A DNA stretch of 64,000 nt from Limnohabitans sp. 103DPR2 (GTDB lineage Bacteria; Pseudomonadota; Gammaproteobacteria; Burkholderiales; Burkholderiaceae_C), in the NCBI RefSeq assembly GCF_001412575.1, contig NZ_CP011834.1:496001-560000 (forward strand). Direction: 5' to 3'. Below are positions 1 through 9,515 of this stretch, piece after piece. Below the pieces are notes generated by a model, which made no database searches, had not been told where the DNA came from, and saw only the letters and a program-made list of their open reading frames with translations. The position numbers and the translations under genes are program-made. Numbering within the stretch: the first letter of the stretch is position 1; each line of letters opens with the position of its first letter.

Positions 1-1018
1 CATGCCTGTCACGGGCTTGCTCACCACCTTGGGCACTGGCAAAGTGTGCGGCCTCACATGCACCGATGCCGAGACGGGATTTGCGCATCACATCAAAGCG
101 CGTTGCGTGGTCAACGCCACAGGCGTATGGGTGGACGAGATTGAAGCCATGACGCAAACCCGTGTGGCCGACACCACGCAAACCCGTGTGCCGCATGCCG
201 TCAGCCCCAGTCAGGGCGTGCATTTGGTCGTCGATGCGTCGTTCTGGCCTGGTGAGACGGCCCTGTTGGTGCCGCGCACACAAGATGGCCGCGTGCTGTT
301 TGCCGTGCCTTGGCAAGGCAAAGTTTTGTTGGGCACCACCGACACGCCCAAGTCATTGGTTGAATGGGAGCCGCAAGCGCTGGACTCTGAGATTGACCAA
401 ATCTTAGAAGAAGCTGGAAAGTACTTGGCCAAGGTGCCCACGCGACATGATGTGACCAGTGTGTGGGCTGGTTTGCGGCCTTTGGCTGGCGCCCAATCCG
501 ATGCAGGCAAGACGCCAAGCGCGACCCAAAACATCAGCCGTGAACACACCGTCAAACTGGCCACCAATGGTCTGATCAGCGTGATGGGTGGCAAATGGAC
601 CACGTACAGGGCCATGGCGGCCGATGTGATGCAGTGCATCCGCAAGGCGCACCTCTTGTCTCTCACGGCGGAAGATGTCACGGTGCATACGTCGCTGTGG
701 GGTGCTCAGACGCCAGCACCCGACGACCCTCTGGCCGCCTATGGCACAGATGCGCCCCTGCTCCGTGAAATGGCGGGTCATGACCATTGGCTCAGCCCCC
801 ATGTCAGTGAAGCCATGGTTCGCTTTGCTGCGCGCTATGAATATGCACGAACCGTGGAGGACGTCTTGGCCAGGCGCAAGCGCTTGTTGTTCTTGGACGC
901 CAAAAAGGCTGCCCAGATTGCGCCAGAGGTGGCCAGCCTGTTGGAAGCCGAAACGGGGGGTGACGCGCAATTGGCGGCCTTTATAGCCTTGGCCGAGACC
1001 TATCAAGTGCGCTCGTGA
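1..1018 (+). CDS. glpD: Aerobic glycerol-3-phosphate dehydrogenase, C-terminal part (5' end outside window)
   Basis: This is the 3' portion of an FAD-dependent glycerol-3-phosphate dehydrogenase, which oxidises glycerol 3-phosphate to dihydroxyacetone phosphate at the inner membrane and passes electrons to quinone. The frame is open to the left edge, so the N-terminal Rossmann FAD motif is missing. Visible family features are the substrate-domain motif LLGTTDTP, the run VWAGLRPLAG, and the FAD-closing segment LISVMGGKWTTYR, followed by the helical C-terminal domain ending in ARRKRLLFLDAKKA. The gene ends about 65 bases before the promoter of the ribosomal operon. The family assignment is secure; GlpA versus GlpD cannot be separated fully without the N-terminus, but the C-terminal domain fits GlpD. 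Confidence 0.9.
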   Translation, partial: MPVTGLLTTLGTGKVCGLTCTDAETGFAHHIKARCVVNATGVWVDEIEAMTQTRVADTTQTRVPHAVSPSQGVHLVVDASFWPGETALLVPRTQDGRVLFAVPWQGKVLLGTTDTPKSLVEWEPQALDSEIDQILEEAGKYLAKVPTRHDVTSVWAGLRPLAGAQSDAGKTPSATQNISREHTVKLATNGLISVMGGKWTTYRAMAADVMQCIRKAHLLSLTAEDVTVHTSLWGAQTPAPDDPLAAYGTDAPLLREMAGHDHWLSPHVSEAMVRFAARYEYARTVEDVLARRKRLLFLDAKKAAQIAPEVASLLEAETGGDAQLAAFIALAETYQVRS

Positions 1019-1082
1019 CCCCTTGTTGGGTTAAAAAATGGGTCAAAACTGGAAAATTCACAGTTTTTTGACCCCGAAAGTG

Positions 1083-1110
1083 TTGACACGGCCCAAAAAT
1101 GTTGTAACAA
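1083..1110 (+). promoter_or_regulatory. Probable sigma70 promoter of the spc ribosomal operon
   Basis: A perfect -35 hexamer TTGACA (1083-1088) is followed after 16 bases by TAACAA (1105-1110), or after 17 bases by AACAAT. Transcription would start near 1117, leaving a leader of about 170 bases before rplN. A small hairpin with 7-bp arms CTTCGCT/AGCGAAG (1118-1139) sits at the start of that leader. It is the only strong promoter-like pair between glpD and rplN. Confidence 0.6.
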
Positions 1111-1285
1111 TCGCGGGCTTCGCTGTTAAAAAAGCGAAGTTATCTACCCAAACAAAAGCACTGCGAGTGGTTCGTGGTGTGGATGACGGGTCCAAGACTG
1201 ATCTTGGTGCTGTGGGCAAGCAAAGCGTCTTTCAAGACACTTCTGCAAGTTGCGGTGCACAAGGTGCAAGTTGGGAAATATTGAA

Positions 1286-1654
1286 ATGATTCAGACAGAA
1301 ACTCGGTTGGATGTTGCCGACAACACCGGCGCTAAGTCCGTCCTTTGCATCAAGGTGCTGGGCGGATCTAAACGTCGTTACGCAAGTGTTGGCGACATTA
1401 TCAAAGTGAGCATCAAAGAAGCTGCGCCCCGTGGCCGCGTCAAAAAAGGCGAGGTTTACAGTGCTGTGGTCGTTCGTACAGCCAAGGGCATTCGCCGTGG
1501 TGATGGCTCTCTCGTTAAATTCGATGGCAACGCAGCAGTTTTGCTCAATGCCAAGTTGGAGCCTATCGGCACCCGCATCTTCGGCCCAGTGACGCGCGAG
1601 CTGCGTACTGAGAAGTTCATGAAGATCGTGTCCTTGGCACCTGAAGTTCTCTAA
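1286..1654 (+). CDS. rplN: 50S ribosomal protein L14
   Basis: L14 binds 23S rRNA and forms an intersubunit bridge. The 122-residue product starts [17 protein letters not shown], the standard L14 N-terminus, and ends [14 protein letters not shown], at normal family length. The ATG at 1286 is chosen because the upstream in-frame extension from 1250 adds 12 residues absent from the family. It is the first gene of this ribosomal block: the S10-operon genes that precede it in many bacteria are not here, glpD being directly upstream. rplX follows after 9 bases, consistent with co-transcription. Confidence 0.98.
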   Translation: MIQTETRLDVADNTGAKSVLCIKVLGGSKRRYASVGDIIKVSIKEAAPRGRVKKGEVYSAVVVRTAKGIRRGDGSLVKFDGNAAVLLNAKLEPIGTRIFGPVTRELRTEKFMKIVSLAPEVL

Positions 1655-1663
1655 GGACCCGAC

Positions 1664-1984
1664 ATGAACAAGATTCGCAAAGGCGACGAAGTCATCGTCA
1701 TCGCCGGTCGTGACAAAGGCAAGCGTGGCACTGTGTCACTGCGTGCCGATGATTCACACCTGGTGGTTGAAGGCGTTAACCTCGTTAAGAAGCATGCCAA
1801 GCCAAACCCAATGAAGGGTACCACTGGCGGCATCATCGAAAAAACAATGCCTATTCACCAGTCCAACGTAGCCATTTTCAATGCAGCTACAGGCAAGGCT
1901 GATCGCGTGGGCATCAAGTTGTTGGCTGATGGCAAACGCGTTCGCGTTTACAAGTCCAGCGGCGAAGAAATCAAGGTGGCATAA
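1664..1984 (+). CDS. rplX: 50S ribosomal protein L24
   Basis: L24 is an early assembly initiator of the large subunit that binds the 5' end of 23S rRNA. The 106-residue product has the KOW-type start [20 protein letters not shown] and the conserved segment [15 protein letters not shown], at family length. The gene lies 9 bases after rplN and its stop is 2 bases before the rplE start, so translation is probably coupled along the operon. Nothing in the sequence departs from the family. Confidence 0.98.
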   Translation: MNKIRKGDEVIVIAGRDKGKRGTVSLRADDSHLVVEGVNLVKKHAKPNPMKGTTGGIIEKTMPIHQSNVAIFNAATGKADRVGIKLLADGKRVRVYKSSGEEIKVA

Positions 1985-1986
1985 AA

Positions 1987-2526
1987 ATGGCACGTCTACA
2001 ACAACAATACCGCGAAAAAATTGCGCCTGAACTGATGACCAAGTTTGGTTACAAATCAGTCATGGAAGTGCCCCGCATCACCAAAATCACTCTGAACATG
2101 GGAGTGAGCGAAGCCGTTGCCGATAAAAAGGTCATGGACAACGCGGTGGGCGACTTGACAAAAATCGCTGGTCAAAAGCCAGTCGTTACCAAGGCTAAAA
2201 AGCCAATCGCTGGTTTCAAAATCCGCGAAGGTCAAGCCATTGGTTGCATGGTCACATTGCGTGGCGTGCAAATGTATGAATTCCTGGATCGCTTCGTCAC
2301 CGTGGCTTTGCCCCGCGTGCGTGACTTCCGTGGTATCTCTGGTCGTGCTTTTGACGGCCGTGGCAACTACAACGTCGGCGTGAAAGAGCAAATCATTTTC
2401 CCTGAAATTGAGTACGACAAGGTTGACGCTTTGCGCGGTCTCAATATCAGCATCACCACGACAGCCAAGACCGACGACGAATGCAAAGCATTGCTCGCCG
2501 GCTTCCGCTTCCCGTTCAAGAACTGA
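1987..2526 (+). CDS. rplE: 50S ribosomal protein L5
   Basis: L5 binds 5S rRNA and forms part of the central protuberance. The 179-residue protein begins [17 protein letters not shown] and contains the typical [15 protein letters not shown] and [18 protein letters not shown] segments, ending FRFPFKN. Length and both ends agree with proteobacterial L5. It starts 2 bases after the rplX stop and is followed 8 bases later by rpsN. Confidence 0.98.
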   Translation: MARLQQQYREKIAPELMTKFGYKSVMEVPRITKITLNMGVSEAVADKKVMDNAVGDLTKIAGQKPVVTKAKKPIAGFKIREGQAIGCMVTLRGVQMYEFLDRFVTVALPRVRDFRGISGRAFDGRGNYNVGVKEQIIFPEIEYDKVDALRGLNISITTTAKTDDECKALLAGFRFPFKN

Positions 2527-2534
2527 GGTGACAC

Positions 2535-2840
2535 GTGGCTAAAGTAGCTTTGATCGAGCGCGAGCTCAAGCGAGACAAATTGGTGGCCAAGTACGCGGCT
2601 AAACACGCGGAATTGAAAGCCATTTCTCAAGATCCAAAACGCAGCGACGAAGAGCGCGCAGCAGCCCGTTTGGGTTTGCAAAAGCTCCCACGCAATGCGA
2701 ACCCCACACGTCAACGTAACCGCTGCGCGATCACTGGTCGTCCACGTGGCACGTTCCGTCAATTCGGCCTCGGCCGCGCCAAAATTCGTGAATTAGCCTT
2801 CCAAGGCAACATTCCTGGCGTGACCAAAGCCAGCTGGTAA
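2535..2840 (+). CDS. rpsN: 30S ribosomal protein S14 (long, zinc-free type)
   Basis: S14 assembles in the head of the small subunit. The 101-residue product is the long, cysteine-poor form typical of proteobacteria rather than the short zinc-ribbon form. It includes [21 protein letters not shown] near the C-terminus. The start is GTG at 2535, preceded by GAGGTG; no ATG lies in a suitable place and the GTG gives the family N-terminus [10 protein letters not shown]. It sits between rplE and rpsH as in the canonical spc operon. Confidence 0.97.
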   Translation: MAKVALIERELKRDKLVAKYAAKHAELKAISQDPKRSDEERAAARLGLQKLPRNANPTRQRNRCAITGRPRGTFRQFGLGRAKIRELAFQGNIPGVTKASW

Positions 2841-2859
2841 TCGGCAGGAGAGATACAAC

Positions 2860-3255
2860 ATGAGCATGAGTGATCCCATTGCCGATTTGCTGACTCGCAT
2901 CCGCAACGCACAAATGGTGGCCAAGGCCTCCGTTTCAATTCCCTCTTCCAAAGTGAAGGTGGCAATTGCCCAGGTGCTGAAAGATGAAGGTTACATCGAC
3001 GGCTTCCAAGTCAAGACAGCGGGCGGTAAGTCCGAACTTGAAATCGCCCTGAAGTACTACGCAGGTCGCCCTGTGATTGAGCGCATTGAGCGCGTCAGTC
3101 GCCCTGGCCTTCGCGTTTACAAAGGCCGCGATGCCATTCCACAAGTCCTCAACGGTTTGGGCGTGGCCATCGTCACCACACCCCAAGGCGTGATGACCGA
3201 CCGCAAAGCGCGCGCAGCCGGTGTCGGCGGCGAAGTTCTTTGCTACGTCGCTTAA
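2860..3255 (+). CDS. rpsH: 30S ribosomal protein S8
   Basis: S8 is a primary 16S rRNA-binding protein and, in E. coli, the translational repressor of the spc operon. The 131-residue protein starts [18 protein letters not shown] and ends [11 protein letters not shown], with the conserved C-terminal core [20 protein letters not shown] good ribosome-binding site (AGGAGAG) precedes the ATG. I did not find an obvious copy of the E. coli S8 mRNA target around rplE, so conservation of that feedback here is an open inference. Confidence 0.98.
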   Translation: MSMSDPIADLLTRIRNAQMVAKASVSIPSSKVKVAIAQVLKDEGYIDGFQVKTAGGKSELEIALKYYAGRPVIERIERVSRPGLRVYKGRDAIPQVLNGLGVAIVTTPQGVMTDRKARAAGVGGEVLCYVA

Positions 3256-3274
3256 GCGCAGGAGAGACTAGAAA

Positions 3275-3808
3275 ATGTCCCGTGTAGGAAAAATGCCTGT
3301 GACCATCCCCGCTGGCGTGGATGTGTCCATCAAAGAAGACCAAATCAGCGTCAAAGGAACTGGCGGCACGCTTGCCACCGCTTCTAGCTTGTTGGTCAAA
3401 GTAAACAACGACAACGGCAAGTTGACCTTTGATCCGGTCAATGACTCCCGTGAAGCCAATGCCATGAGCGGCACCATGCGTCAGCTGGTGAACAACATGG
3501 TGACTGGTGTGACCAAAGGCTTCGAGAAGAAGCTGACTTTGATTGGTGTGGGTTACAAAGCCCAAGCCCAAGGCGCCAAGTTGAATTTGGCAGTTGGTTA
3601 TTCGCACCCTGTGAACATTGACATGCCTGCTGGCATCAAAGTGGAAACACCTGCGCCAACTGAAATCATCATCAAAGGTGCTGACCGCCAACGTGTGGGT
3701 CAGATTGCTGCTGAGATTCGTGCTGTTCGTCCTCCCGAGCCTTACAAAGGCAAGGGCATCCGTTATGCGGATGAGAAGATCACGATCAAAGAGACTAAGA
3801 AGAAATAA
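3275..3808 (+). CDS. rplF: 50S ribosomal protein L6
   Basis: L6 lies near the GTPase centre of the large subunit. The 177-residue protein starts [17 protein letters not shown] and carries the family signature [16 protein letters not shown] near the C-terminus, with a lysine-rich tail. AGGAGAG precedes the start. It is placed 19 bases after rpsH and 11 bases before rplR, as in the canonical operon. Confidence 0.98.
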   Translation: MSRVGKMPVTIPAGVDVSIKEDQISVKGTGGTLATASSLLVKVNNDNGKLTFDPVNDSREANAMSGTMRQLVNNMVTGVTKGFEKKLTLIGVGYKAQAQGAKLNLAVGYSHPVNIDMPAGIKVETPAPTEIIIKGADRQRVGQIAAEIRAVRPPEPYKGKGIRYADEKITIKETKKK

Positions 3809-3819
3809 GGAGCTGCATC

Positions 3820-4185
3820 ATGTTGACCAAAAAAGAGCAGCGTCTCCGTCGTGCACGTCAAACACGCATCCGCATTGCACAGCAAGGCGTGGCACGTTTG
3901 ACAGTGAACCGTACCAATCTTCACATTTATGCCAGCGTCATTTCCGGCGACGGCAGCAAAGTGTTGGCCAGTGCATCTACAGCCGAAGCCGATGTTCGCA
4001 AAGAACTCGGCGCAGCCGGCAAGGGTGGTAACGCCAATGCAGCGCAACTGATCGGCAAGCGCATCGCTGAAAAAGCGAAAGCTGCTGGTGTTGAAAAAGT
4101 AGCTTTCGACCGCGCAGGTTTTGCCTTCCACGGTCGTGTCAAAGCTTTGGCTGAAGCCGCTCGCGAAGCTGGCTTGCAGTTCTAA
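3820..4185 (+). CDS. rplR: 50S ribosomal protein L18
   Basis: L18 binds 5S rRNA together with L5. The 121-residue protein begins [17 protein letters not shown], the basic arm expected for L18, and ends [21 protein letters not shown] with the conserved HGRVKALA motif. Length is normal. AAGGAG upstream gives a clear ribosome-binding site. It is followed by rpsE after 18 bases. Confidence 0.98.
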   Translation: MLTKKEQRLRRARQTRIRIAQQGVARLTVNRTNLHIYASVISGDGSKVLASASTAEADVRKELGAAGKGGNANAAQLIGKRIAEKAKAAGVEKVAFDRAGFAFHGRVKALAEAAREAGLQF

Positions 4186-4203
4186 ACGGATCGGAAATTA
4201 CAA

Positions 4204-4722
4204 ATGGCTAAGTTTCAGGCAAAAGCACAAGGTGACGGTCCAGAAGACGGTCTGCGCGAGAAGATGATCGCGGTGAACCGCGTTACCAAGGTTGTTAAGG
4301 GTGGTCGCATTTTGGCGTTCGCAGCTTTGACAGTGGTTGGTGACGGCGATGGCAAAGTGGGCATGGGCAAAGGCAAATCGAAAGAAGTGCCAGCTGCTGT
4401 TCAAAAAGCCATGGAAGAAGCTCGTCGCAACTTGCACAAAGTGTCGCTCAAAAACGGCACCATCCATCACACCGTTTACGGTCACCACGGTGCAGCGCGC
4501 GTTTTCATGGCGCCCGCTCCCAAGGGTACTGGCATCATTGCCGGCGGCCCAATGCGTGCTGTTTTCGAAGTGATGGGTATCACTGACATCGTGGCAAAAA
4601 GCCATGGTTCGTCAAACCCTTACAACATGGTTCGCGCCACTTTGGACGCTTTGACCCACTGCACAACGGCATATGAAATTGCCTCCAAGCGTGGCAAGAG
4701 CGTTGAAGACATCTTCGCTTGA
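4204..4722 (+). CDS. rpsE: 30S ribosomal protein S5
   Basis: S5 contributes to decoding accuracy and mRNA unwinding at the entry tunnel. The 172-residue protein has the N-terminal double-stranded-RNA-binding region [16 protein letters not shown], followed by the C-terminal domain with [18 protein letters not shown] and [15 protein letters not shown]. Length and domain order are standard. rpmD begins 17 bases downstream. Confidence 0.98.
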   Translation: MAKFQAKAQGDGPEDGLREKMIAVNRVTKVVKGGRILAFAALTVVGDGDGKVGMGKGKSKEVPAAVQKAMEEARRNLHKVSLKNGTIHHTVYGHHGAARVFMAPAPKGTGIIAGGPMRAVFEVMGITDIVAKSHGSSNPYNMVRATLDALTHCTTAYEIASKRGKSVEDIFA

Positions 4723-4739
4723 ACCCGAAAGGCACACCA

Positions 4740-4922
4740 ATGACAACTCAACAAACCGTCAAGGTTCAATTGGTTCGCAGCCCTATCGGCTGCAAACAAG
4801 ACCACCGCGACACCGTTCGTGGTCTGGGCTTGCGCAAGCTCAACAGCGTCAGCGAATTGCAGGACACACCTTCAGTTCGCGGCATGATCAACAAGATCAG
4901 CTATCTGGTCAAAGTTCTCTGA
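4740..4922 (+). CDS. rpmD: 50S ribosomal protein L30
   Basis: L30 is a small large-subunit protein present in most but not all bacteria. The 60-residue product [14 protein letters not shown]...YLVKVL has the family core [21 protein letters not shown]. The start is ATG at 4740, preceded by GAAAGGC; an in-frame upstream ATG at 4719 overlaps the end of rpsE and would add seven non-family residues. rplO follows after 10 bases. Confidence 0.97.
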   Translation: MTTQQTVKVQLVRSPIGCKQDHRDTVRGLGLRKLNSVSELQDTPSVRGMINKISYLVKVL

Positions 4923-4932
4923 GAGATATCTG

Positions 4933-5364
4933 ATGGAACTCAACAGCATCAAACCTGCAGCTGGCGCTAAACACGCCAAGCGTCGCGTTGGCCGTGGTAT
5001 CGGTTCGGGTCTGGGTAAAACCGCCGGCCGTGGACACAAAGGTCAAAAATCCCGTTCAGGCGGCTACCACAAAGTGGGTTTCGAAGGCGGTCAAATGCCT
5101 TTGCAACGTCGTCTGCCCAAGCGTGGCTTCAAGTCTCACCTCTTGAAGTTCAATGCTGAAGTCACATTGACAGCACTCGAAAACCTCGGCTTGCCCGAAG
5201 TTGACGTGTTGGCACTGAAGCAAGCTGGCCTGGTGGGCGAGCTGGCCAAAGTAGTCAAGGTTGTCAAAACTGGTTCGTTGACCAAAGCTGTCAAGTTGAC
5301 AGGCATTGGCGCAACAGCCGGCGCTAAAGCAGCCATCGAAGCTGCTGGCGGTTCATTGGCTTAA
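4933..5364 (+). CDS. rplO: 50S ribosomal protein L15
   Basis: L15 is a late-assembly large-subunit protein. The 143-residue protein begins [18 protein letters not shown] and has the glycine/arginine-rich extension [20 protein letters not shown] that threads into 23S rRNA, then a globular C-terminal domain. It lies directly upstream of secY, the usual spc-operon order, with a 16-base gap. Confidence 0.98.
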   Translation: MELNSIKPAAGAKHAKRRVGRGIGSGLGKTAGRGHKGQKSRSGGYHKVGFEGGQMPLQRRLPKRGFKSHLLKFNAEVTLTALENLGLPEVDVLALKQAGLVGELAKVVKVVKTGSLTKAVKLTGIGATAGAKAAIEAAGGSLA

Positions 5365-5380
5365 TTGAGAGAAGTACGCA

Positions 5381-6703
5381 GTGGTCACTAGCGCAACAAC
5401 AGCAAACAAAGGCAAGTACGGAGACTTGAGTCGCCGTCTCGTCTTCTTGTTGCTCGCGCTGGTGGTTTACCGTGTGGGTGCGCACATTCCTGTTCCAGGC
5501 ATTGACCCCGCACAACTGCAGCAACTCTTCAATGGTCAGCAGGGCGGCATTCTGAGCTTGTTCAACATGTTCTCGGGCGGTGCTTTGTCGCGCTTCACCG
5601 TGTTCGCGTTGGGCATCATGCCTTACATCTCTGCGTCCATCATCATGCAATTGCTCACTTATGTCTTGCCTGCTTTCGAGCAGCTCAAGAAAGAGGGCGA
5701 AGCTGGACGTCGCAAGATTACGCAGTACACACGCTTTGGCGCTTTGGGTTTGGCTTTGTTCCAATCCTTGGGAATTGCCATGGCTTTGGAAGCTTCTGCT
5801 GGTTTGGTCATTGCCCCCGGTTTTGGTTTCCGCATGACCGCTGTGGTCAGCTTGACTGCAGGCACCATGTTCCTGATGTGGCTGGGTGAGCAAATCACCG
5901 AGCGCGGTTTAGGCAACGGTATTTCTATTCTCATTTTTGCCGGTATTGCTGCAGGTTTGCCTGGCTCTATCGGTGGATTGTTGGAGTTGGTTCGCACAGG
6001 TGCCATGGGCCCTCTGGTTTCCATCTTCATCATTGCTGTGGTTATTTTGGTCACTTATTTTGTGGTGTTCGTTGAACGCGGCCAGCGCAAGATTTTGGTG
6101 AACTATGCTCGCCGTCAGGTGGGCAACAAGGTGTACGGCGGTCAATCGTCACACCTGCCCTTGAAGCTCAACATGGCTGGCGTCATTCCACCCATCTTTG
6201 CTTCATCCATCATTTTGTTGCCAGCCACTGTGATCAATTGGTTCAGTTCTGGTGAAACCAACAACGCTGTGGTGTTGTTCATGAAGGACGTGGCTTCTGC
6301 CCTCACACCAGGTCAACCGATCTATGTGATGTTCTATGCAGCTGCCATTGTGTTCTTCTGCTTTTTCTATACTGCCTTGGTGTTCAACAGCCGCGAGACG
6401 GCCGACAACCTCAAGAAGAGTGGTGCGTTCATCCCCGGCATTCGTCCTGGTGATCACACTGCCAAATTCATTGACAAAATTTTGGTGCGTTTAACACTGG
6501 CCGGTGCCGTGTACATCACCTTTGTTTGTCTCTTGCCCGAATTTTTGATCTTGAAGTACAACGTGCCGTTCTATTTTGGTGGCACTTCACTTCTGATCAT
6601 TGTTGTGGTGACCATGGATTTCATGGCACAAGTTCAGAACTACATGATGTCTCAGCAGTACGAGTCGCTTCTTAAAAAAGCGAATTTCAAAACCACGCTG
6701 TGA
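5381..6703 (+). CDS. secY: Preprotein translocase channel subunit SecY
   Basis: SecY forms the protein-conducting channel of the inner membrane with SecE (encoded at 21084) and SecG. The 440-residue protein shows ten hydrophobic spans, the plug-region signature [22 protein letters not shown], and the cytoplasmic loop GERGQRKI-type segment [19 protein letters not shown]. The start is GTG at 5381, giving [19 protein letters not shown]; no better ATG exists upstream of the first membrane span. In many betaproteobacteria infA follows secY; here rpmJ follows directly. Confidence 0.98.
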   Translation: MVTSATTANKGKYGDLSRRLVFLLLALVVYRVGAHIPVPGIDPAQLQQLFNGQQGGILSLFNMFSGGALSRFTVFALGIMPYISASIIMQLLTYVLPAFEQLKKEGEAGRRKITQYTRFGALGLALFQSLGIAMALEASAGLVIAPGFGFRMTAVVSLTAGTMFLMWLGEQITERGLGNGISILIFAGIAAGLPGSIGGLLELVRTGAMGPLVSIFIIAVVILVTYFVVFVERGQRKILVNYARRQVGNKVYGGQSSHLPLKLNMAGVIPPIFASSIILLPATVINWFSSGETNNAVVLFMKDVASALTPGQPIYVMFYAAAIVFFCFFYTALVFNSRETADNLKKSGAFIPGIRPGDHTAKFIDKILVRLTLAGAVYITFVCLLPEFLILKYNVPFYFGGTSLLIIVVVTMDFMAQVQNYMMSQQYESLLKKANFKTTL

Positions 6704-6740
6704 TTGAATTGATAGGTAAAAGAGTTTTAGGAGAAATGAA

Positions 6741-6854
6741 ATGAGAGTTTCGGCTTCGGTCAAAAAAATTTGCCGCAACTGCAAAGTCATTCGCCGTAAA
6801 GGCGTGGTTCGTGTGATCTGCACAGACCCACGTCATAAGCAGCGTCAAGGCTGA
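6741..6854 (+). CDS. rpmJ: 50S ribosomal protein L36
   Basis: A 37-residue protein starting [20 protein letters not shown] and ending RHKQRQG. Two of the four zinc-ribbon ligands are in CRNC, with the third cysteine in VICTDPRH and a histidine as the fourth ligand, so this is the zinc-binding C+ form of L36. GGAGAAATGAA precedes the ATG. It is too short for simple ORF listings but is certain by sequence and by its place between secY and rpsM. Confidence 0.96.
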   Translation: MRVSASVKKICRNCKVIRRKGVVRVICTDPRHKQRQG

Positions 6855-6879
6855 TTGCAAGAGTTATTAGAGGACGAAA

Positions 6880-7245
6880 ATGGCACGTATCGCTGGCATC
6901 AACATTCCGCCGCACAAGCATACCGAAATTGGCTTGACAGCTATCTTTGGTATCGGTCGCACCCGCGCTCGCAAAATCTGCGAGGCTTCAGGCATTGCTT
7001 ATTCCAAAAAGATCAAAGATCTGACGGATGGCGACCTGGAAAAAATTCGCGATCAAATCGCATTGATCACCATTGAAGGTGACTTGCGTCGCGAAACAAC
7101 CATGAACATCAAGCGTTTGATGGACATCGGTTGCTACCGTGGTTTCCGCCACCGCCGTGGCTTGCCCATGCGTGGTCAGCGTACTCGCACCAATGCACGT
7201 ACTCGCAAGGGTCCGCGTAAAGGCGCTGCAGGCTTGAAGAAATAA
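6880..7245 (+). CDS. rpsM: 30S ribosomal protein S13
   Basis: S13 contacts the large subunit through bridges in the head and the P-site tRNA through its basic C-terminal tail. The 121-residue protein starts [19 protein letters not shown], has [11 protein letters not shown], and ends in the basic tail [18 protein letters not shown]. It begins the alpha-operon part of the cluster; in E. coli S4 represses this operon through the rpsM leader. Confidence 0.98.
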   Translation: MARIAGINIPPHKHTEIGLTAIFGIGRTRARKICEASGIAYSKKIKDLTDGDLEKIRDQIALITIEGDLRRETTMNIKRLMDIGCYRGFRHRRGLPMRGQRTRTNARTRKGPRKGAAGLKK

Positions 7246-7264
7246 CAGGGATTGAGAGACCACT

Positions 7265-7669
7265 ATGGCAAAAGCCCCATCCAATAGCGCCGCACAACGC
7301 GTGCGCAAAAAAGTTCGCAAGAACGTTGCCGACGGCATCGCACACGTGCACGCCTCGTTCAACAACACCATCATCACCATCACTGATCGCCAAGGCAATG
7401 CGTTGTCATGGGCTTCTTCAGGTGGTCAAGGTTTCAAGGGTTCACGTAAATCCACACCGTTTGCAGCGCAGGTTGCTTCCGAAGTGGCTGGCCGTGCCGC
7501 CATTGAACAAGGCATCAAGAACCTCGACGTCGAGATCAAAGGCCCAGGCCCAGGTCGCGAGTCTTCAGTTCGTGCATTGGGCGCCTTGGGCATCCGCATC
7601 ACATCGATTGCAGACGTCACACCCATGCCCCACAACGGTTGCCGCCCTCAAAAGCGTCGTCGTATCTAA
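7265..7669 (+). CDS. rpsK: 30S ribosomal protein S11
   Basis: S11 forms part of the platform near the mRNA exit. The 134-residue protein has [14 protein letters not shown] start region [19 protein letters not shown], the core [22 protein letters not shown], and the C-terminal signature [16 protein letters not shown]. Length and ends are standard. An unusually long 81-base gap with two hairpins separates it from rpsD. Confidence 0.98.
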   Translation: MAKAPSNSAAQRVRKKVRKNVADGIAHVHASFNNTIITITDRQGNALSWASSGGQGFKGSRKSTPFAAQVASEVAGRAAIEQGIKNLDVEIKGPGPGRESSVRALGALGIRITSIADVTPMPHNGCRPQKRRRI

Positions 7670-7684
7670 TTTGCAAAGCCCACC

Positions 7685-7726
7685 GCCATTGCCGTGCTGG
7701 CAATGGCTCCCGCATGTCTCATGCGG
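7685..7726 (+). promoter_or_regulatory. Two consecutive hairpins in the rpsD leader
   Basis: Between rpsK and rpsD the RNA can form a 9-bp perfect stem GCCATTGCC/GGCAATGGC (7685-7707, loop GTGCT) and then a 6-bp stem CCGCAT/ATGCGG (7710-7726, loop GTCTC). They end 24 bases before the rpsD GTG. Neither is followed by a run of T, so simple termination is unlikely. S4 autoregulation is known in enterobacteria at the rpsM leader; a control site right before rpsD is a plausible inference. Confidence 0.5.
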
Positions 7727-7750
7727 TAGTTGACAGAAAAGGAAGATCAA

Positions 7751-8374
7751 GTGGCACGTTACCTAGGCCCTAAGGCCAAACTTTCCCGCCGTGAAGGCAC
7801 TGACCTGTTCTTGAAGAGCGCACGTCGCTCTATTGCGGACAAGTCTAAATTTGACACCAAGCCCGGCCAACACGGTCGTACTTCTGGTCAGCGTACATCC
7901 GACTACGGTTTGCAATTGCGCGAAAAGCAAAAAGTGAAGCGCATGTACGGCGTGCTCGAGAAGCAATTCCGCCGCTACTTCACTGAAGCTGACCGTCGTA
8001 AAGGCAACACAGGTTCTAACCTGTTGAGCTTGCTCGAGTCACGCTTGGACAATGTTGTTTACCGCATGGGCTTTGGCTCTACTCGCGCTGAATCACGTCA
8101 ATTGGTTTCACACAAAGCGGTCACCGTGAATGGTCACCCAGTGAACATCCCTTCTTACCTCGTCAAAGCTGGCGATGTGGTGGCTGTTCGTGAAAAGTCC
8201 AAGAAACAAACACGTGTTTTGGAAGCTTTGCAATTGGCTCAACAAGTTGGCATGCCAGCTTGGGTTGAAGTCAACATCGAAAAAGTTGAAGGCGTCTTCA
8301 AGAAGGCTCCTGATCGTGATGAATTTGCGTCTGACATCAACGAATCATTGATCGTTGAATTGTATTCACGCTAA
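7751..8374 (+). CDS. rpsD: 30S ribosomal protein S4
   Basis: S4 nucleates 16S rRNA 5'-domain assembly. The 207-residue protein starts [20 protein letters not shown] and carries the S4 RNA-binding domain around residues 97-160 ([25 protein letters not shown]). The start is GTG at 7751 with GGAAG just upstream; the in-frame TTG at 7730 would add seven non-family residues. The protein has no cysteine cluster at the N-terminus, so it is the zinc-free type. It lies between rpsK and rpoA as in the canonical alpha operon. Confidence 0.97.
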   Translation: MARYLGPKAKLSRREGTDLFLKSARRSIADKSKFDTKPGQHGRTSGQRTSDYGLQLREKQKVKRMYGVLEKQFRRYFTEADRRKGNTGSNLLSLLESRLDNVVYRMGFGSTRAESRQLVSHKAVTVNGHPVNIPSYLVKAGDVVAVREKSKKQTRVLEALQLAQQVGMPAWVEVNIEKVEGVFKKAPDRDEFASDINESLIVELYSR

Positions 8375-8400
8375 TCTCATCTTGTTTCAATTGTTCCCTT

Positions 8401-8418
8401 ACCGCGATGCATCGCGGT
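8401..8418. promoter_or_regulatory. Perfect 18-bp palindrome between rpsD and rpoA
   Basis: The sequence ACCGCGATGCATCGCGGT is fully self-complementary. In RNA it gives a 7-bp stem with a TGCA loop, followed by only three T. It sits 60 bases before the rpoA start. It could be a weak terminator or processing hairpin that tunes rpoA relative to rpsD, or a DNA-binding palindrome; the sequence alone does not decide. Confidence 0.45.
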
Positions 8419-8477
8419 TTGGGTGCTTCATCAGCCTTACCGGTGTAACGAACCGGGGGTATTGAGAGGAAGTCTGA

Positions 8478-9470
8478 ATGCAAACCAATCTGTTGAAACC
8501 CAAAGCCATCCAAGTTGAACAACTCGGCCCCAACCGCGCCAAGGTGACCTTGGAGCCCTTCGAGCGTGGCTATGGCCATACCTTGGGCAACGCGCTGCGC
8601 CGTGTGTTGTTGTCTTCTATGGTGGGTTATTCCGCTACGGAAGTCACCATCGCTGGTGTTGTTCACGAGTACTCATCCATTGATGGTGTGCAAGAAGATG
8701 TCGTCAACATCTTGTTGAACCTCAAAGGTGTGGTCTTCAAATTGCACAACCGCGATGAAGTGACATTGAGCCTGCGCAAAGATGGCGAAGGTCCTGTCAC
8801 AGCGGCCGATATCCAAACACCGCACGACGTTGAAATCATCAACCCCGAGCACGTCATTGCCAACCTGTCACAAGGTGGCAAACTCGACATGCAAATCAAG
8901 GTTGAAAAAGGCCGTGGCTATGTGCCAGGTTCGATGCGCCGTTTTGCCGATGAGCCCACTAAATCTGTGGGTCGCATTGTTCTCGATGCCTCTTTCTCAC
9001 CTGTGAAGCGCGTTAGCTACACAGTCGAAAGCGCACGTGTTGAGCAGCGTACCGACCTCGACAAGTTGGTCATCGAAATGGAAACCAACGGTGCCATCAG
9101 CGCTGAAGATGCCGTTCGCTCTTCTGCCAAGATCTTGGTGGAGCAATTGGCTGTGTTCGCACAGCTCGAAGGCAGCGAGTTGTCTGCATTCGACGCACCC
9201 GCACAACGCGGCGGCGCCAGCAGCTTCGATCCTATTTTGCTGCGCCCAGTGGACGAGCTCGAACTCACCGTTCGCTCTGCCAACTGCCTCAAAGCAGAAA
9301 ACATTTACTACATCGGCGACCTGATTCAGCGCACCGAGAACGAATTGCTCAAGACCCCTAACTTGGGTCGCAAGTCACTCAACGAGATCAAAGAAGTTTT
9401 GGCCTCACGCGGTTTGACTTTGGGCATGAAGCTCGAGAGCTGGCCACCTGCTGGTTTGGAAAAGCGTTAA
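8478..9470 (+). CDS. rpoA: DNA-directed RNA polymerase subunit alpha
   Basis: Alpha dimerises to start assembly of the core polymerase, and its C-terminal domain binds UP elements and activators. The 330-residue protein has the N-terminal domain with [20 protein letters not shown] and a C-terminal domain at about residues 250-320 containing [17 protein letters not shown] and [16 protein letters not shown], including the DNA-contact region. Length matches proteobacterial RpoA. The beta and beta' subunits are encoded at 24.8-33.2 kb in this same window. Confidence 0.98.
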   Translation: MQTNLLKPKAIQVEQLGPNRAKVTLEPFERGYGHTLGNALRRVLLSSMVGYSATEVTIAGVVHEYSSIDGVQEDVVNILLNLKGVVFKLHNRDEVTLSLRKDGEGPVTAADIQTPHDVEIINPEHVIANLSQGGKLDMQIKVEKGRGYVPGSMRRFADEPTKSVGRIVLDASFSPVKRVSYTVESARVEQRTDLDKLVIEMETNGAISAEDAVRSSAKILVEQLAVFAQLEGSELSAFDAPAQRGGASSFDPILLRPVDELELTVRSANCLKAENIYYIGDLIQRTENELLKTPNLGRKSLNEIKEVLASRGLTLGMKLESWPPAGLEKR

Positions 9471-9515
9471 TTTGAGAGGGCTCCTTTAGGTTTGACCTGA
9501 AGACCCTTTCAGCAA

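Noticed and set aside
1038..1289. 83-codon open frame between glpD and rplN
   Set aside because: It overlaps the promoter, lacks a ribosome-binding site and family-like features, and runs into rplN out of frame; it is leader sequence.
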